Source: Oerskovia douganii (GTDB lineage Bacteria > Actinomycetota > Actinomycetes > Actinomycetales > Cellulomonadaceae). Taken from it: 64,000 nucleotides of DNA. The notes beneath the pieces were generated by a model. The model worked only from the letters and a program-made list of their open reading frames with translations, had not been told where the DNA came from and searched no databases. Made by a program: the position numbers and the translations under genes. Shown piece by piece: positions 46,646 through 55,766 of the stretch; position 1 is the first letter of the stretch, and each line of letters starts with the position of its first letter. The stretch spans positions 186,001 to 250,000 of the forward strand of contig NZ_JACSPN010000002.1 of assembly GCF_015142735.1 (NCBI RefSeq), read 5' to 3'.

Positions 46646-47773
46646 GTGAAGCTCAGCCGATTCACCCGCGCAGGTTCCGCAGCAGCCGTCGGCGTGCTCG
46701 CGTTGACGTTGGCCGCGTGCTCGAGCAGCACCGACTCGGGCGGTGGAGCCGACGGCGCGTCGAGCGACTCGACCGAGGACCTCACGGGCACGCTCGCCGG
46801 CGCCGGCGCCTCGTCCCAGGAGAAGGCCGTGGCCGGCTGGATCGCCGGTTTCGGCGACATCGCCCCCGGCGTGACCGTCAGCTACGACGCGGTGGGCTCG
46901 GGCGGTGGCCGCGAGCAGTTCCTCTCCGGTGCGACCCAGTTCGCCGGCTCGGACGCCGCCCTCAAGGAGGACGAGCTCGCGACCGCGACCGACCGCTGCT
47001 TCGGCGGCGAGGCGATCGAGGTCCCGCTCTACATCAGCCCCATCGCCGTGATCTACAACCTGCCCGGTGTCGACACCGAGCACCTCCAGCTCTCGCCCGA
47101 GACGCTCGCGAAGATCTTCAACCGGGAGATCACCACCTGGAACGACCCGGCGATCGCCGCGGAGAACGAGGGCGTCGAGCTCCCCGCGACCGCGATCATC
47201 CCCGTGAACCGCTCGGACGAGTCCGGCACCACGGAGAACTTCACCGAGTACCTCGAGGCCGCCTCGAACGGCGCCTGGCCGCACGAGGCCAGCGGCGACT
47301 GGCCCCTGTCCGGCGGCCAGTCGGGCCAGGGCACCCAGGGTGTCGTCGACACGGTCACGGGAGCCGAGGGTGCCATCGGGTACGCCGACGCCTCGCGCGC
47401 CGGTGACCTGGGCACGGTCGCGATCAAGGTCGGCGAGGAGTACGTGCCGTTCTCGCCCGAGGCCGCGGCCAAGGTCGTCGACGCCTCGCCGCGTGCGGCG
47501 GACGCGACGGACAAGCGCCTGGTCGTCGAGATCGACCGCACCACGACCGAGGCCGGCGCCTACCCGCTGGTCCTCATCTCCTACTCGATCGCGTGCGACA
47601 CCTACGACAAGGCCGAGGACGCCGAGAACGTCAAGGCGTACCTGACCTACGTCGCCAGCGAGGAGGGCCAGGCGCGCGCCGCCGAGCCGTCCGTCGCCGG
47701 CTCCGCCCCGATCTCGGACGCCCTGCGCACCGAGGTCCAGGCAGCCCTCGACTCGATCACCGTCACGAGCTGA
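46646..47773 (+). CDS. pstS: Phosphate-binding lipoprotein PstS
   Basis: A 375-residue periplasmic-type phosphate receptor anchored by lipid. The signal peptide ends in the lipobox LTLAAC with Cys25. Binding-site segments are LAGAGASSQEKAVAGW, YDAVGSGGGREQFL, FAGSDAAL and NRSDESGTTENFTEYL, the typical phosphate contacts. GTG 46646 gives a normal signal peptide; a TTG at 46625 would add seven residues. It is first of pstSCAB and lies behind PHO-box-like repeats. Confidence 0.95.
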   Translation: MKLSRFTRAGSAAAVGVLALTLAACSSSTDSGGGADGASSDSTEDLTGTLAGAGASSQEKAVAGWIAGFGDIAPGVTVSYDAVGSGGGREQFLSGATQFAGSDAALKEDELATATDRCFGGEAIEVPLYISPIAVIYNLPGVDTEHLQLSPETLAKIFNREITTWNDPAIAAENEGVELPATAIIPVNRSDESGTTENFTEYLEAASNGAWPHEASGDWPLSGGQSGQGTQGVVDTVTGAEGAIGYADASRAGDLGTVAIKVGEEYVPFSPEAAAKVVDASPRAADATDKRLVVEIDRTTTEAGAYPLVLISYSIACDTYDKAEDAENVKAYLTYVASEEGQARAAEPSVAGSAPISDALRTEVQAALDSITVTS

Positions 47774-47907
47774 TCGACGAGCTGCACACGGTCACTCACC
47801 CAGGGGCGGGTCACGTCGAGGCACTGCGCCCGACGCGGCCCGCCACGGGCGCGTGACCACCGGAACGTCCGTCCCACCACCGCCGCACCACAGTCATCGG
47901 AGCACCA

Positions 47908-48891
47908 GTGGCCGTCACCTCTCCTCCCTCCACCCGAGCCGGGCTCGGGTCCGAACCCACGGTCTCCGCGACCAAGGGCGGCCTGGCCGGCCGCCTCTTC
48001 GCGGGCCTGTCGACGGGGGCCGGGATCCTCATCCTGCTCGTCCTCGCGGCGGTGGCCGTGTTCCTCGTCATCGAGGCGTGGCCCGCGCTGACGGCGAGTC
48101 CCGAGGAGCTCCAGGAGATCTCCTGGTTCAAGGCGGACTCGTTGCTGGCCTACATCGGTCCGCTGGTGTTCGGCACGCTCCTCGCCTCGATCCTGGCGCT
48201 CGCGATCGCGGTGCCGGTCTCGGTGGGCATCGCGCTGTTCATCTCGCACTACGCGCCCCGACGCCTCGCGCAGGGCCTCGGCTACCTGATCGACCTCCTC
48301 GCGGCCATCCCGAGCGTCGTGTACGGCCTGTGGGGCGCTCTGTGGCTGCTCCCGATCCTCAACCCGTTCTTCACGTGGCTCAGCGGGACCCTGGGCTTCG
48401 TCCCGCTGTTCGAGGGGTACCAGGCCCCGGCCAAGAACATCATGTCGGCCTCGATCGTCCTGGCGGTCATGATCCTGCCGATCATCACGGCGGTCTCGCG
48501 CGAGGTGTTCCTCCAGACCCCGGTCCTGCACGAGGAGGCCTCGCTCGCCCTGGGGGCGACGCGCTGGGAGATGGTCCGCATGGCCGTCCTGCCGTTCGGC
48601 CGCTCGGGCGTGATCAGCGCGTCGATGCTGGGCCTCGGACGCGCCCTGGGCGAGACCATGGCCGTGCTCATGGTCATCTCTCCCGGCTTCCTCTACTCGC
48701 TGTTCCTGCTCAAGCCCGGGCAGCAGCAGACGATCGCCGCGAACATCGCCTCGAAGTTCCCCGAGGCCAGCGGCCTCGCGGTGAGCACGCTCATCGCGAC
48801 GGGGCTCGCGCTGTTCGTCATCACGTTCGTCGTCAACATGATCGCGCGCTGGATCATCGCGCGCCGCAAGGATTTCTCGGGAGCGAACTGA
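47908..48891 (+). CDS. pstC: Phosphate ABC transporter permease PstC
   Basis: A 327-residue inner-membrane permease with six main helices. The coupling loop that contacts PstB reads EEASLALGATRWEMVRMAVL, and LLAAIPSVVYGLWG is typical of PstC. GTG 47908 has GGAG a few bases upstream. The 134-nt gap after pstS is the only sizeable one in the operon. It overlaps pstA by one base (TGATG). Confidence 0.95.
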   Translation: MAVTSPPSTRAGLGSEPTVSATKGGLAGRLFAGLSTGAGILILLVLAAVAVFLVIEAWPALTASPEELQEISWFKADSLLAYIGPLVFGTLLASILALAIAVPVSVGIALFISHYAPRRLAQGLGYLIDLLAAIPSVVYGLWGALWLLPILNPFFTWLSGTLGFVPLFEGYQAPAKNIMSASIVLAVMILPIITAVSREVFLQTPVLHEEASLALGATRWEMVRMAVLPFGRSGVISASMLGLGRALGETMAVLMVISPGFLYSLFLLKPGQQQTIAANIASKFPEASGLAVSTLIATGLALFVITFVVNMIARWIIARRKDFSGAN

Positions 48892-49979
48892 TGACGGCCA
48901 CCGACCTGACCCCCACGACGCCCGCCGCCCCCGACGGCCCGGGCTCCCTGCACCTCGTCCCCACGCAGCGACGGCTGCCCCGCTGGGCCCCGTGGGCGTT
49001 CGCCGCGGGCGGCGTCCTCGTCGCGGCCGGCATCCTCGCCGTCGCGGGGAACCCGACCGTCGCGGGGGTGCTGGGCCTCGGCGCGGTGCTCTACGCCGTC
49101 GGGCTGACCGTGACGTCGCGGTTCGTCGAGGGGGCCCGCTGGGCCACCGACCGCCTCGCGACCACGCTCGTGACCTTCGCGTTCCTGCTCGCGCTGATCC
49201 CGCTCGGCTCGCTCCTGTGGATCGTGGTCACGCGCGGCGCGAAGCTCTTCGGGGCGACGTTCCTGTCGACCGACATGGTCGGCGTGTACGGCGACATGAC
49301 GAGCGGCGGGATCTGGCACGCGATCGTCGGCACGCTCCTCATCACGGGCGCGGCCACCGTCATCTCGGTGCCGATCGGCCTGCTCACCGCGATCTACCTG
49401 GTCGAGTACGGGCGTGGCGCGCTCGCGCGCTGGATCACGTTCCTCGTGGACGTCATGACGGGCATCCCGTCGATCGTCGCGGGCCTCTTCGCGTTCGCCC
49501 TGTTCACGCTGATCTTCGGGCCCGCGTACCGCGCGGGGATCATGGGCGCGGTCGCGCTCTCGCTGCTCATGACACCGGTCGTGATCCGCTCGGTCGAGGA
49601 GATGCTGCGCCTGGTCCCCAACGAGCTCCGTGAGGCCTCGCTGGCGCTCGGTGTGCCCAAGTGGCTGACCATCGTCAAGGTCGTCCTGCGCACCTCGATC
49701 GCGGGCATCGTCACGGGCGTCATGCTCTCGATCGCCCGCGTCATCGGGGAGACCGCGCCGCTGCTCCTCACGGTCGGGCTCATCACGCAGGTCAACTGGG
49801 ACCTGTTCGACGGTCGCATGGCGACCCTGCCCGTCTTCGCCTACCGCCAGTACGAGCAGGGTGGCGTGGGGATCGACCGGGCGTGGGCCGCGGCCCTGAC
49901 CCTCATCCTCATCGTCATGCTCCTCAACCTGATCGCCCGGCTCGTCAGCCGCCTGTTCTCGCCCAAGACCGCTCGCTGA
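48891..49979 (+). CDS. pstA: Phosphate ABC transporter permease PstA
   Basis: A 362-residue permease pairing with PstC. After a hydrophilic N terminus of about 35 residues and two extra N-terminal helices come the conserved permease helices, with [20 protein letters not shown], the coupling segment [20 protein letters not shown] and [15 protein letters not shown] near the end. ATG 48891 overlaps the pstC stop. Confidence 0.95.
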   Translation: MTATDLTPTTPAAPDGPGSLHLVPTQRRLPRWAPWAFAAGGVLVAAGILAVAGNPTVAGVLGLGAVLYAVGLTVTSRFVEGARWATDRLATTLVTFAFLLALIPLGSLLWIVVTRGAKLFGATFLSTDMVGVYGDMTSGGIWHAIVGTLLITGAATVISVPIGLLTAIYLVEYGRGALARWITFLVDVMTGIPSIVAGLFAFALFTLIFGPAYRAGIMGAVALSLLMTPVVIRSVEEMLRLVPNELREASLALGVPKWLTIVKVVLRTSIAGIVTGVMLSIARVIGETAPLLLTVGLITQVNWDLFDGRMATLPVFAYRQYEQGGVGIDRAWAAALTLILIVMLLNLIARLVSRLFSPKTAR

Positions 49980-50044
49980 GCCGAGCCCACCAGCCTGGCC
50001 GGGCACCGCACCCCGCGCGACCGGCCTCCGGAAGGAAGCACATC

Positions 50045-50824
50045 ATGTCGAAGCGAATCGACGTCTCGGACCTCAACGTCTACTACGGCGACTTCCTCGC
50101 CGTGGAGGGCGTGACCATGGCGATCGAGCCGCGCTCGGTCACGGCCCTGATCGGCCCGTCGGGCTGCGGCAAGTCGACGTTCCTGCGCACGCTGAACCGC
50201 ATGCACGAGGTCATCCCGGGCGCGCACGTCCAGGGCAAGGCCGTGATGGACGGACAGGACCTCTACGCGCCCGACGTCGACCCGGTCGCGGTCCGTCGCC
50301 AGGTCGGCATGGTCTTCCAGCGGCCCAACCCGTTCCCGACCATGTCGATCAGGGAGAACGTCCTCGCGGGGGTGCGGCTCAACAACAAGCGCATCTCCAA
50401 GGGCGACGCCGAGGAGCTCGTCGAGACCTCCCTGCGGGGTGCGAACCTGTGGAACGAGGTCAAGGACCGCCTCGACCGCCCGGGGTCGAGCCTGTCCGGC
50501 GGCCAGCAGCAGCGCCTGTGCATCGCGCGCGCGATCGCGGTCAGGCCGCAGGTGCTGCTCATGGACGAGCCGTGCTCGGCGCTCGACCCGATCTCGACGC
50601 TCGCGATCGAGGACCTCATGGCCGAGCTCAAGGACAGCTACACGATCGTGATCGTCACGCACAACATGCAGCAGGCGGCCCGCGTGAGCGACCGCACGGC
50701 GTTCTTCAACATCGCGGGCACGGGCAAGCCGGGCCGGCTGATCGAGATGGGCGACACGGCGACGATGTTCTCGTCACCGTCCGAGCAGGCGACGGAGGAC
50801 TACATCTCGGGTCGTTTCGGGTGA
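50045..50824 (+). CDS. pstB: Phosphate ABC transporter ATPase PstB
   Basis: A 259-residue ATPase energising phosphate import. Walker [10 protein letters not shown] is at residues 37-45, the Q loop reads [12 protein letters not shown] (a PstB hallmark), the signature is SLSGGQQQR, Walker [13 protein letters not shown], and the switch His is in [13 protein letters not shown] 50045 has GGAAGGA upstream. The stop lies 18 nt from the convergent lipoprotein gene, with no distinct hairpin between. Confidence 0.96.
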   Translation: MSKRIDVSDLNVYYGDFLAVEGVTMAIEPRSVTALIGPSGCGKSTFLRTLNRMHEVIPGAHVQGKAVMDGQDLYAPDVDPVAVRRQVGMVFQRPNPFPTMSIRENVLAGVRLNNKRISKGDAEELVETSLRGANLWNEVKDRLDRPGSSLSGGQQQRLCIARAIAVRPQVLLMDEPCSALDPISTLAIEDLMAELKDSYTIVIVTHNMQQAARVSDRTAFFNIAGTGKPGRLIEMGDTATMFSSPSEQATEDYISGRFG

Positions 50825-50842
50825 ACCGGCGGCGGCCGGGGG

Positions 50843-51367
50843 CTAGACCGCAGACCCTTCGAGCGACCCGGTGACGGTGTCCTGCGCGGGGCCCACGACG
50901 CAGTGGACCGTGCGGTCGTCGGAGGTGGTCCAGCTCTCCTCGGTCGGGAAGAAGGCCCAGAGCTCGAGAGCGGACTCCTCGTACGTGAGACCGACGAACT
51001 CGGCGAAGACGCTGTGGCAGTGGTCCAGGCCGGTCTGCTGGACGGCCTCGTCGCCGGGGTAGTCCCCCTCCTCGAGCTGGTGCTCGGCGAAGACCTCGCC
51101 CGTGTGCGGTTCGGAGCAGGGGACGACGGGGACGGACTCGACCTCGACCGACTCGGTGGACTCGGTGGGAGCCTCGTCGAGGCAGTCGCCGACCTGGAGG
51201 GAGAACACGCCGGCGTCGGACGACGCGGTGATCTCGCCCCCGGGCTCGTCGCGCTGTGCCTCGGGCGGCCCGTCGAGCAGACCGCACCCGGCGAGCAGGA
51301 CGAACGAGGCCAGCAGGCCCGCGCCGAGCGCGAGGGGGCGGGCCGGGCGGACGCGGATCGATGCCAT
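50843..51367 (-). CDS. Septum-formation-family lipoprotein
   Basis: A 174-residue lipoprotein: signal peptide with lipobox LLAGC, an acidic linker, then a domain resembling the actinobacterial Septum_form family with paired Cys (VGDCLDEAP, VPCSEPHTGEVFAEHQL, DHCHSVFAEFVG, VHCVVGP). The CSxPHxGEVF pattern is the family signature, and the four Cys probably form two disulfides outside the cell. Function is unknown. Its promoter region holds a 12-bp palindrome. Confidence 0.85.
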   Translation of the reverse strand: MASIRVRPARPLALGAGLLASFVLLAGCGLLDGPPEAQRDEPGGEITASSDAGVFSLQVGDCLDEAPTESTESVEVESVPVVPCSEPHTGEVFAEHQLEEGDYPGDEAVQQTGLDHCHSVFAEFVGLTYEESALELWAFFPTEESWTTSDDRTVHCVVGPAQDTVTGSLEGSAV

Positions 51368-51413
51368 GAGAGGTCCATTCTCCGGGGCGCAGAGTCCTGA
51401 TCCTGCCCCAGCG

Positions 51414-51442
51414 ATGTTACTGATCAGTACGGTCGCTGTCGC
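51414..51442 (-). promoter_or_regulatory. Promoter with overlapping palindromic operator
   Basis: On the minus strand GCGACA (51442-51437) and TAACAT (51419-51414) form -35 and -10 elements 17 bp apart. The perfect 12-bp palindrome TACTGATCAGTA (51418-51429) lies in the spacer and touches the -10, a classic repressor position. Transcription would start about 40 nt before the 51367 ATG. Confidence 0.5.
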
Positions 51443-51464
51443 GTGGAAGGTGGACGGCCCGGCA

Positions 51465-51513
51465 CAGCACGACGGCGGGGCGCGCTCCAGGAGGGCGCCC
51501 CGCCGTCGTGCTG
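51465..51513 (-). terminator. 19-bp perfect inverted repeat
   Basis: Arms 51465-51483 and 51495-51513 pair at all 19 positions around an 11-nt loop. It follows the stop of the 51535-52020 lipoprotein gene on the minus strand by 21 bp. Confidence 0.75.
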
Positions 51514-51534
51514 CGATCTCGCGTCAGCCGCGGG

Positions 51535-52020
51535 TCAGGGCAGGTAGTCCTCGTACTCCGGCAGCGCGCCGTTGAGGACGGGGACCTCGACGGTCTGCGT
51601 CTCGCCCGTGCTCGACGAGACGGTCACGGGGATCGTCGCGCCAGGTGCGGCGTCGATGTTCCCGAACTGGGCCTCGAAGCCGTCGTCGACGCTGAAGTAC
51701 ACGGTCTCGCCGGCCTCGAGCGGGACGTCGACCGGGTCGGTGCCCTCAGGGGCCAGCGTGATCTCGAGCGCCCTGTCGGAGTCGTTCGCCGCGCCGCCGA
51801 GCAGCGTGCCGGGCGCGCCCTCGCCGGTCGAGACGATGAGCAGGTTGAGGGCCCGGACCTCGTCGGTGAGGTCGACCCGGATGCCGTCCGACGGCGAGTA
51901 GGCGATGTCGGTCGTGATGGGCGAGCAGGCCGACACGGCGACGGCGCTCGCCACGATCACGGGGATCGCGAGCATGAGCGACCGGCGCGGCGTGGTCGGG
52001 CGGGACGGGGTGCGGGTCAC
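51535..52020 (-). CDS. Secreted lipoprotein, copper-chaperone-like beta-sandwich possible
   Basis: A 161-residue lipoprotein with signal peptide and lipobox VSAC near residue 32. The mature part is Thr/Val/Gly/Asp-rich and all-beta in appearance, with NDSDRALEITLAPEG and VPLEAGETVYFSVD resembling the DUF461/PCuAC-type beta-sandwich, but the Met/His copper ligands of PCuAC are not visible. I therefore leave it as an unnamed lipoprotein. GTG 52020 has GGAG upstream on the minus strand. It lies upstream of the septum-formation-type gene in the same direction but has its own hairpin. Confidence 0.75.
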   Translation of the reverse strand: MTRTPSRPTTPRRSLMLAIPVIVASAVAVSACSPITTDIAYSPSDGIRVDLTDEVRALNLLIVSTGEGAPGTLLGGAANDSDRALEITLAPEGTDPVDVPLEAGETVYFSVDDGFEAQFGNIDAAPGATIPVTVSSSTGETQTVEVPVLNGALPEYEDYLP

Positions 52021-52364
52021 GTGCGCTCCAATGTGCTGCGGTCAGTCTCGGTGTGTGCCCGCCGGCGTGCGCTCGGCCGTCCGGCGAGGTCCCGCCGGTG
52101 ACCGGCGCCGCCCCGGGCGCAGATGACCACAGCCTAGTCGCTCGTGGGCGGGTCTGGCTCGGCGTCTCGGGAGGTGCTCGAATCGGGACGTGCCGAGGCC
52201 CCCTCCGGGGGTGCGGGCGGTAGGTATCGGCGCGGGGTTCTTCGCCGGAACGGCGCATGACCAGGAAAAACAGCGGCCCGCTGCGCCTGGGGGGTCAGGG
52301 CCGGTCTCGGACCGGAGGGGGCCCCCGTGGTAAGATCGAACTCCGCGAAAGGGGACATCTGCAG
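52021..52364 (+). promoter_or_regulatory. Lipoprotein/carD divergent region with carD -10
   Basis: This 344-bp gap has no gene. TAAGAT at 52331-52336 is a good -10 for carD, giving a leader of about 25 nt that includes the AAAGGGG ribosome-binding site at 52348-52354. The half nearer the lipoprotein gene shows only GGAG before its GTG. Confidence 0.55.
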
Positions 52365-52847
52365 ATGACGTTCACAGTAGGCGAGACCGTTGTCTACCCA
52401 CATCACGGTGCCGCAAAGATCGAAGAGATCAAGACCCGCACCATCCGCGGGGAGGACAAGATCTACCTGAAGCTCAAGGTGGCTCAGGGCGATCTGACGA
52501 TCGAGGTCCCGGCGGACAACGTCGACCTGGTGGGCGTCCGCGACGTCGTCGGCCAGGAAGGCCTCGACAAGGTCTTCGAAGTTCTTCGCGCACCTTACAC
52601 CGAGGAGCCGACCAACTGGTCGCGCCGCTACAAGGCCAACCTCGAGAAGCTGGCCTCGGGCGACGTGATCAAGGTGGCCGAGGTCGTCCGCGACCTCTCA
52701 CGACGTGACGCAGACCGTGGCCTCTCGGCCGGGGAGAAGCGCATGCTCGCCAAGGCTCGACAGATCCTGGTCTCGGAGCTGGCCCTGGCCGAGCACACCG
52801 AGGAGGACAAGGCCGAGGCCATCCTCGACGAGGTCCTGGCTTCCTGA
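52365..52847 (+). CDS. carD: CarD-family transcriptional regulator
   Basis: A 160-residue RNA-polymerase-binding protein. The N-terminal Tudor-like domain opens with [20 protein letters not shown], as in mycobacterial CarD, and the helical DNA-binding domain contains [17 protein letters not shown] with the conserved Trp that wedges the upstream edge of the bubble. It stabilises open complexes, notably at rRNA promoters, and is essential in mycobacteria. The carD-ispD-ispF order is conserved in Actinobacteria. Confidence 0.96.
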   Translation: MTFTVGETVVYPHHGAAKIEEIKTRTIRGEDKIYLKLKVAQGDLTIEVPADNVDLVGVRDVVGQEGLDKVFEVLRAPYTEEPTNWSRRYKANLEKLASGDVIKVAEVVRDLSRRDADRGLSAGEKRMLAKARQILVSELALAEHTEEDKAEAILDEVLAS

Positions 52848-52974
52848 GCAGAGCCCTCACACGCACCACCGACCACCGCCCCGGCGGCCCGTGCGTCGTC
52901 GTCTCGGGGCCCGTCGTGGGGCTCGGTGATCGTCTCGACGGCGGGCCGACATCGGTCCACAGGCCGAGATCGTC

Positions 52975-52980
52975 TACCGT
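52975..52980 (+). promoter_or_regulatory. Putative leaderless -10 of ispD
   Basis: TACCGT is followed by six bases and GTG 52987. Confidence 0.45.
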
Positions 52981-52986
52981 GACGGT

Positions 52987-53736
52987 GTGACGACCCTTGC
53001 CATCCTGACCGCCGCCGGCTCCGGCAGCCGCCTCGGTTTCGACCTCCCCAAAGCCCTCGTCCCGCTGCGCGGCCTGCCCCTGGTCCTGCACGCCGCACGT
53101 CGCCTCACGGCGTCGGGGGCCGTGGACGCGCTCGTCGTCACGGCTCCCAACGGGCTCGTCTCCGTCATGTCCGACGTCCTGGAGCACGACCCGCACGTGA
53201 GCGTGCCGGTCGTCGTCGTGGCCGGAGGACCGACGCGTCAGTCGTCGGTCGCCGCGGGCCTGTCCCGCGCCCGCGCGGACATGGACACGGTCGTCGTCCA
53301 CGACGCCGCCCGGCCGCTGGCCCCGGCGGCGATGATCCGCCGCGTCGTCGAGACGGTCAAGGCCGGGCACCAGGCGGTCATCCCGGGCGTGCCCGTGGTG
53401 GACACCATCAAGGTCGTCGCCCCGCGAGGCCAGGTCGAGGCGGGGCGGCCGGCTCTCCCCGAGGGCGTGGACCGGGTCGCCGCGACCCCGGCACGCACCC
53501 TGCTGCGTGCGGTCCAGACGCCGCAGGCCTTCGACCGAGCACTTCTGGTGCGGGCGCACGCGGCGGGAGCGGCGCGCGCGCGCACCGAGGCCACGGCGGC
53601 GACCGACGACGCCTCGCTCGTCGAGGCCCTGGGCGAGGACGTGTTCATGGTCGAGGGCGACGAGCTCGCGATGAAGGTCACGACCGCTCGCGACTTCTAC
53701 TACATCGAGAAGCTGCTGATCGAGGACGGGCGATGA
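52987..53736 (+). CDS. ispD: 2-C-methyl-D-erythritol 4-phosphate cytidylyltransferase
   Basis: A 249-residue enzyme of the non-mevalonate isoprenoid pathway. The CTP loop [19 protein letters not shown] is at the N terminus, and [31 protein letters not shown] and [20 protein letters not shown] are the other signatures. It makes CDP-methylerythritol. Its stop overlaps the ispF ATG by 4 nt (ATGA). Confidence 0.95.
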   Translation: MTTLAILTAAGSGSRLGFDLPKALVPLRGLPLVLHAARRLTASGAVDALVVTAPNGLVSVMSDVLEHDPHVSVPVVVVAGGPTRQSSVAAGLSRARADMDTVVVHDAARPLAPAAMIRRVVETVKAGHQAVIPGVPVVDTIKVVAPRGQVEAGRPALPEGVDRVAATPARTLLRAVQTPQAFDRALLVRAHAAGAARARTEATAATDDASLVEALGEDVFMVEGDELAMKVTTARDFYYIEKLLIEDGR

Positions 53737-54218
53737 ACCTGCCGCGCACGGGGATCGGGACCGACGTCCACGCCTACGCGCCCGAGGGCGAGGGGCGCGA
53801 GCTGTGGCTCGCCGGTCTGCACTGGCCGGGGGAGCGCGGGCTCGCGGGCCACTCGGACGCCGACGTGGCCGCGCACGCGGCGGCGGACGCCCTCTTCTCG
53901 GCGGCCGGGCTGGGCGACCTCGGGTCGAACTTCGGCACGAGCGCCCCGGAGTGGTCGGGGGCGAGCGGCGCGTCGCTGCTGGCCGAGGCCGCCCGGCGGG
54001 TGCGCGCGGCCGGGTACGAGATCGGGAACGTCGCCGTCCAGGTCGTGGGCAACCGGCCCCGGCTCGGGCCCCGCAGGGCCGAGGGCGAGGCTGCGCTGAG
54101 CGCTGCGGCCGGCGCCCCGGTGACCCTCACGGCGACCACCACGGACGGCCTCGGCCTGACCGGCCGGGGTGAGGGGGTCGCGGCGCTCGCGACCGCGCTG
54201 GTCGTGCGCGCCGGCTGA
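53733..54218 (+). CDS. ispF: 2-C-methyl-D-erythritol 2,4-cyclodiphosphate synthase
   Basis: A 161-residue trimeric metal enzyme two steps after IspD. Metal ligands lie in GIGTDVHAY (Asp and His) and the later His in [26 protein letters not shown] and [17 protein letters not shown] complete the active site. The family's DWKGADS segment reads [11 protein letters not shown], a mild divergence. It is translationally coupled to ispD; ispE is not in the window. Confidence 0.94.
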   Translation: MNLPRTGIGTDVHAYAPEGEGRELWLAGLHWPGERGLAGHSDADVAAHAAADALFSAAGLGDLGSNFGTSAPEWSGASGASLLAEAARRVRAAGYEIGNVAVQVVGNRPRLGPRRAEGEAALSAAAGAPVTLTATTTDGLGLTGRGEGVAALATALVVRAG

Positions 54219-54253
54219 CGGGCGCGCGGACGTCGTCGGCCGCGACCGGTGCC

Positions 54254-54832
54254 TCAGCCCTCGGGGGTCGCGGGCGTCACGACCAGGCTGTCCGTGACGG
54301 CGCGCGCCTGGGCGGCCCCCTCGGCGTCGTCGGTCGCGAAGCTCTCGGTCACGTACACGAACGCGGTGCCCGCGGCCGTCGCGACCTCGACGAGCGTCTC
54401 GACCTGGGTGACGGCGACGCCGTCGACCGAGCGGGTCGCTCCGAGCCGGTACGCCGGCAGGCCGGCGACCGTGACCTCTCCGGGCTGCGTGGGGTCCATC
54501 TCGACGCCGTCGGCCGCCTGGAGGGCGTCGGCGGCCTCGGCCGTGCGGTCGGCGAGCGTGACCGTTCCTGCCGGGCTCGTCGTGACGACCACGTTGGCCG
54601 TGAACCCCGGGTCGCCGTAGGGGGTCGTCGAGGAGACGACGAGCGGGGCGTCCTGGCCCGCGCGGTCCCACCCGTCGGGCGTGGCCACGGTCGTCGTCAC
54701 GCCGTCCTCCCGCACCTCGACGGACTGGGTGCCGCCGGTCGAGGTGGGCGGTGCGCTCGTCCCGCACGCGGTGAGCAGCGCACTGACGGCGACAGCGACG
54801 GCGACGGCGAGCGGGCGGCTCGATGGGTGCAC
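54254..54832 (-). CDS. Secreted lipoprotein of unknown function
   Basis: A 192-residue lipoprotein. The short signal peptide ends in LLTAC, followed by a Thr/Ser/Gly linker and a beta-rich domain (VATPDGWDRAGQDAPLVVSS; VAGLPAYRLGATRSVDGVAV; FVYVTESFATDD). The layout resembles LpqN/DUF1795-type lipoproteins of Actinobacteria, but the match is not decisive. GTG 54832 is preceded by GAGAGGA. It converges on ispF. Confidence 0.75.
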   Translation of the reverse strand: MHPSSRPLAVAVAVAVSALLTACGTSAPPTSTGGTQSVEVREDGVTTTVATPDGWDRAGQDAPLVVSSTTPYGDPGFTANVVVTTSPAGTVTLADRTAEAADALQAADGVEMDPTQPGEVTVAGLPAYRLGATRSVDGVAVTQVETLVEVATAAGTAFVYVTESFATDDAEGAAQARAVTDSLVVTPATPEG

Positions 54833-55022
54833 GGGGTTCCTCTCGGTGACGGGCGGGAGCCCTGCGGGCTCCGGTCCCAGCCTGCCACGTCCACGTGGTG
54901 AGCCTGCGGGCCCGACCGGCCCCCACGTGCGAAAATACGACATTGAAGGCATGGTGGACAGCGACGACGACGGCGCGTTCGTGCACGTCGTGCTGCCGCA
55001 GCTGTCACGAGGGAGGTCGACG

Positions 55023-55679
55023 ATGAACCGCATGTCGATCGAGGAACGTCGAGCACAGATCGTCGACGCCGCCATGGCCATCGCCATCCGGGAAGGCGTC
55101 GAGGCGGTGACCGTCCGCGGGGTCGCGGCCGATGCCGGGATCTCGTTGGGCACGGTCCACTACTGCTTCGAGGACAAGGACGCGATGCTGCGTGCCATGG
55201 GGCACAGCGTCGCCCTCGTGGCCTCGGAGCCGGTCCGCATGGCGCTGGACCCCACCCAGGACCTCTACACGATCGCGCACGCGGCGGCCGACGGCCTCTG
55301 GGAGGGCCTGACCCCGCGTCGGCACATGCGGCTGCTGACGTTCGAGTTCGCGACGGCGGGGTCGCGCAACCGTGCGCTGCGCCCGGTCGCCCGGGCGCAC
55401 CTGGAGCAGACCTGGCGGATGACCCAGGGCATCCTGGACCAGCTCGCGGAGATCGCGGGCATCACCTACTCGATGGACATGCCGTTCCTGTCGCGGATCG
55501 TCGCGGGGTACATCGACGGCATCGAGATCGCGTGGCTCGTCCAGCAGGACGACGAGGTCGCGATCCGCAGCTTCCACGCGCTCGCGGACTACGTCCTGTC
55601 GCTCGTGGTGCACCCGGCCGGTCCGGGGCCGGGCGCCGCGCAGCCGGGGGACGACCCGGCCGACGAGCAGGTCTCCTAG
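55023..55679 (+). CDS. TetR-family transcriptional regulator
   Basis: A 218-residue regulator. The N-terminal helix-turn-helix reads RAQIVDAAMAIAIREGVEAV and VRGVAADAGISLGTVHYCFE, typical TetR. The ligand domain ends in a Pro/Gly/Asp-rich tail of about 20 residues. ATG 55023 follows GGGAGG; longer in-frame starts lack homology. It lies upstream of no obvious operon on its own strand and converges with the lactone oxidase gene, whose promoter is 1.5 kb away, so its target is unknown. Confidence 0.9.
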   Translation: MNRMSIEERRAQIVDAAMAIAIREGVEAVTVRGVAADAGISLGTVHYCFEDKDAMLRAMGHSVALVASEPVRMALDPTQDLYTIAHAAADGLWEGLTPRRHMRLLTFEFATAGSRNRALRPVARAHLEQTWRMTQGILDQLAEIAGITYSMDMPFLSRIVAGYIDGIEIAWLVQQDDEVAIRSFHALADYVLSLVVHPAGPGPGAAQPGDDPADEQVS

Positions 55680-55766
55680 CGCAGCACCGGGGCGACGCAC
55701 CGGGCGGACCGGTGCCCGACGGCGTCGCTCCCCGGGTCCGTCGGCGCGCCGCGCGCGGTGCTCGGG

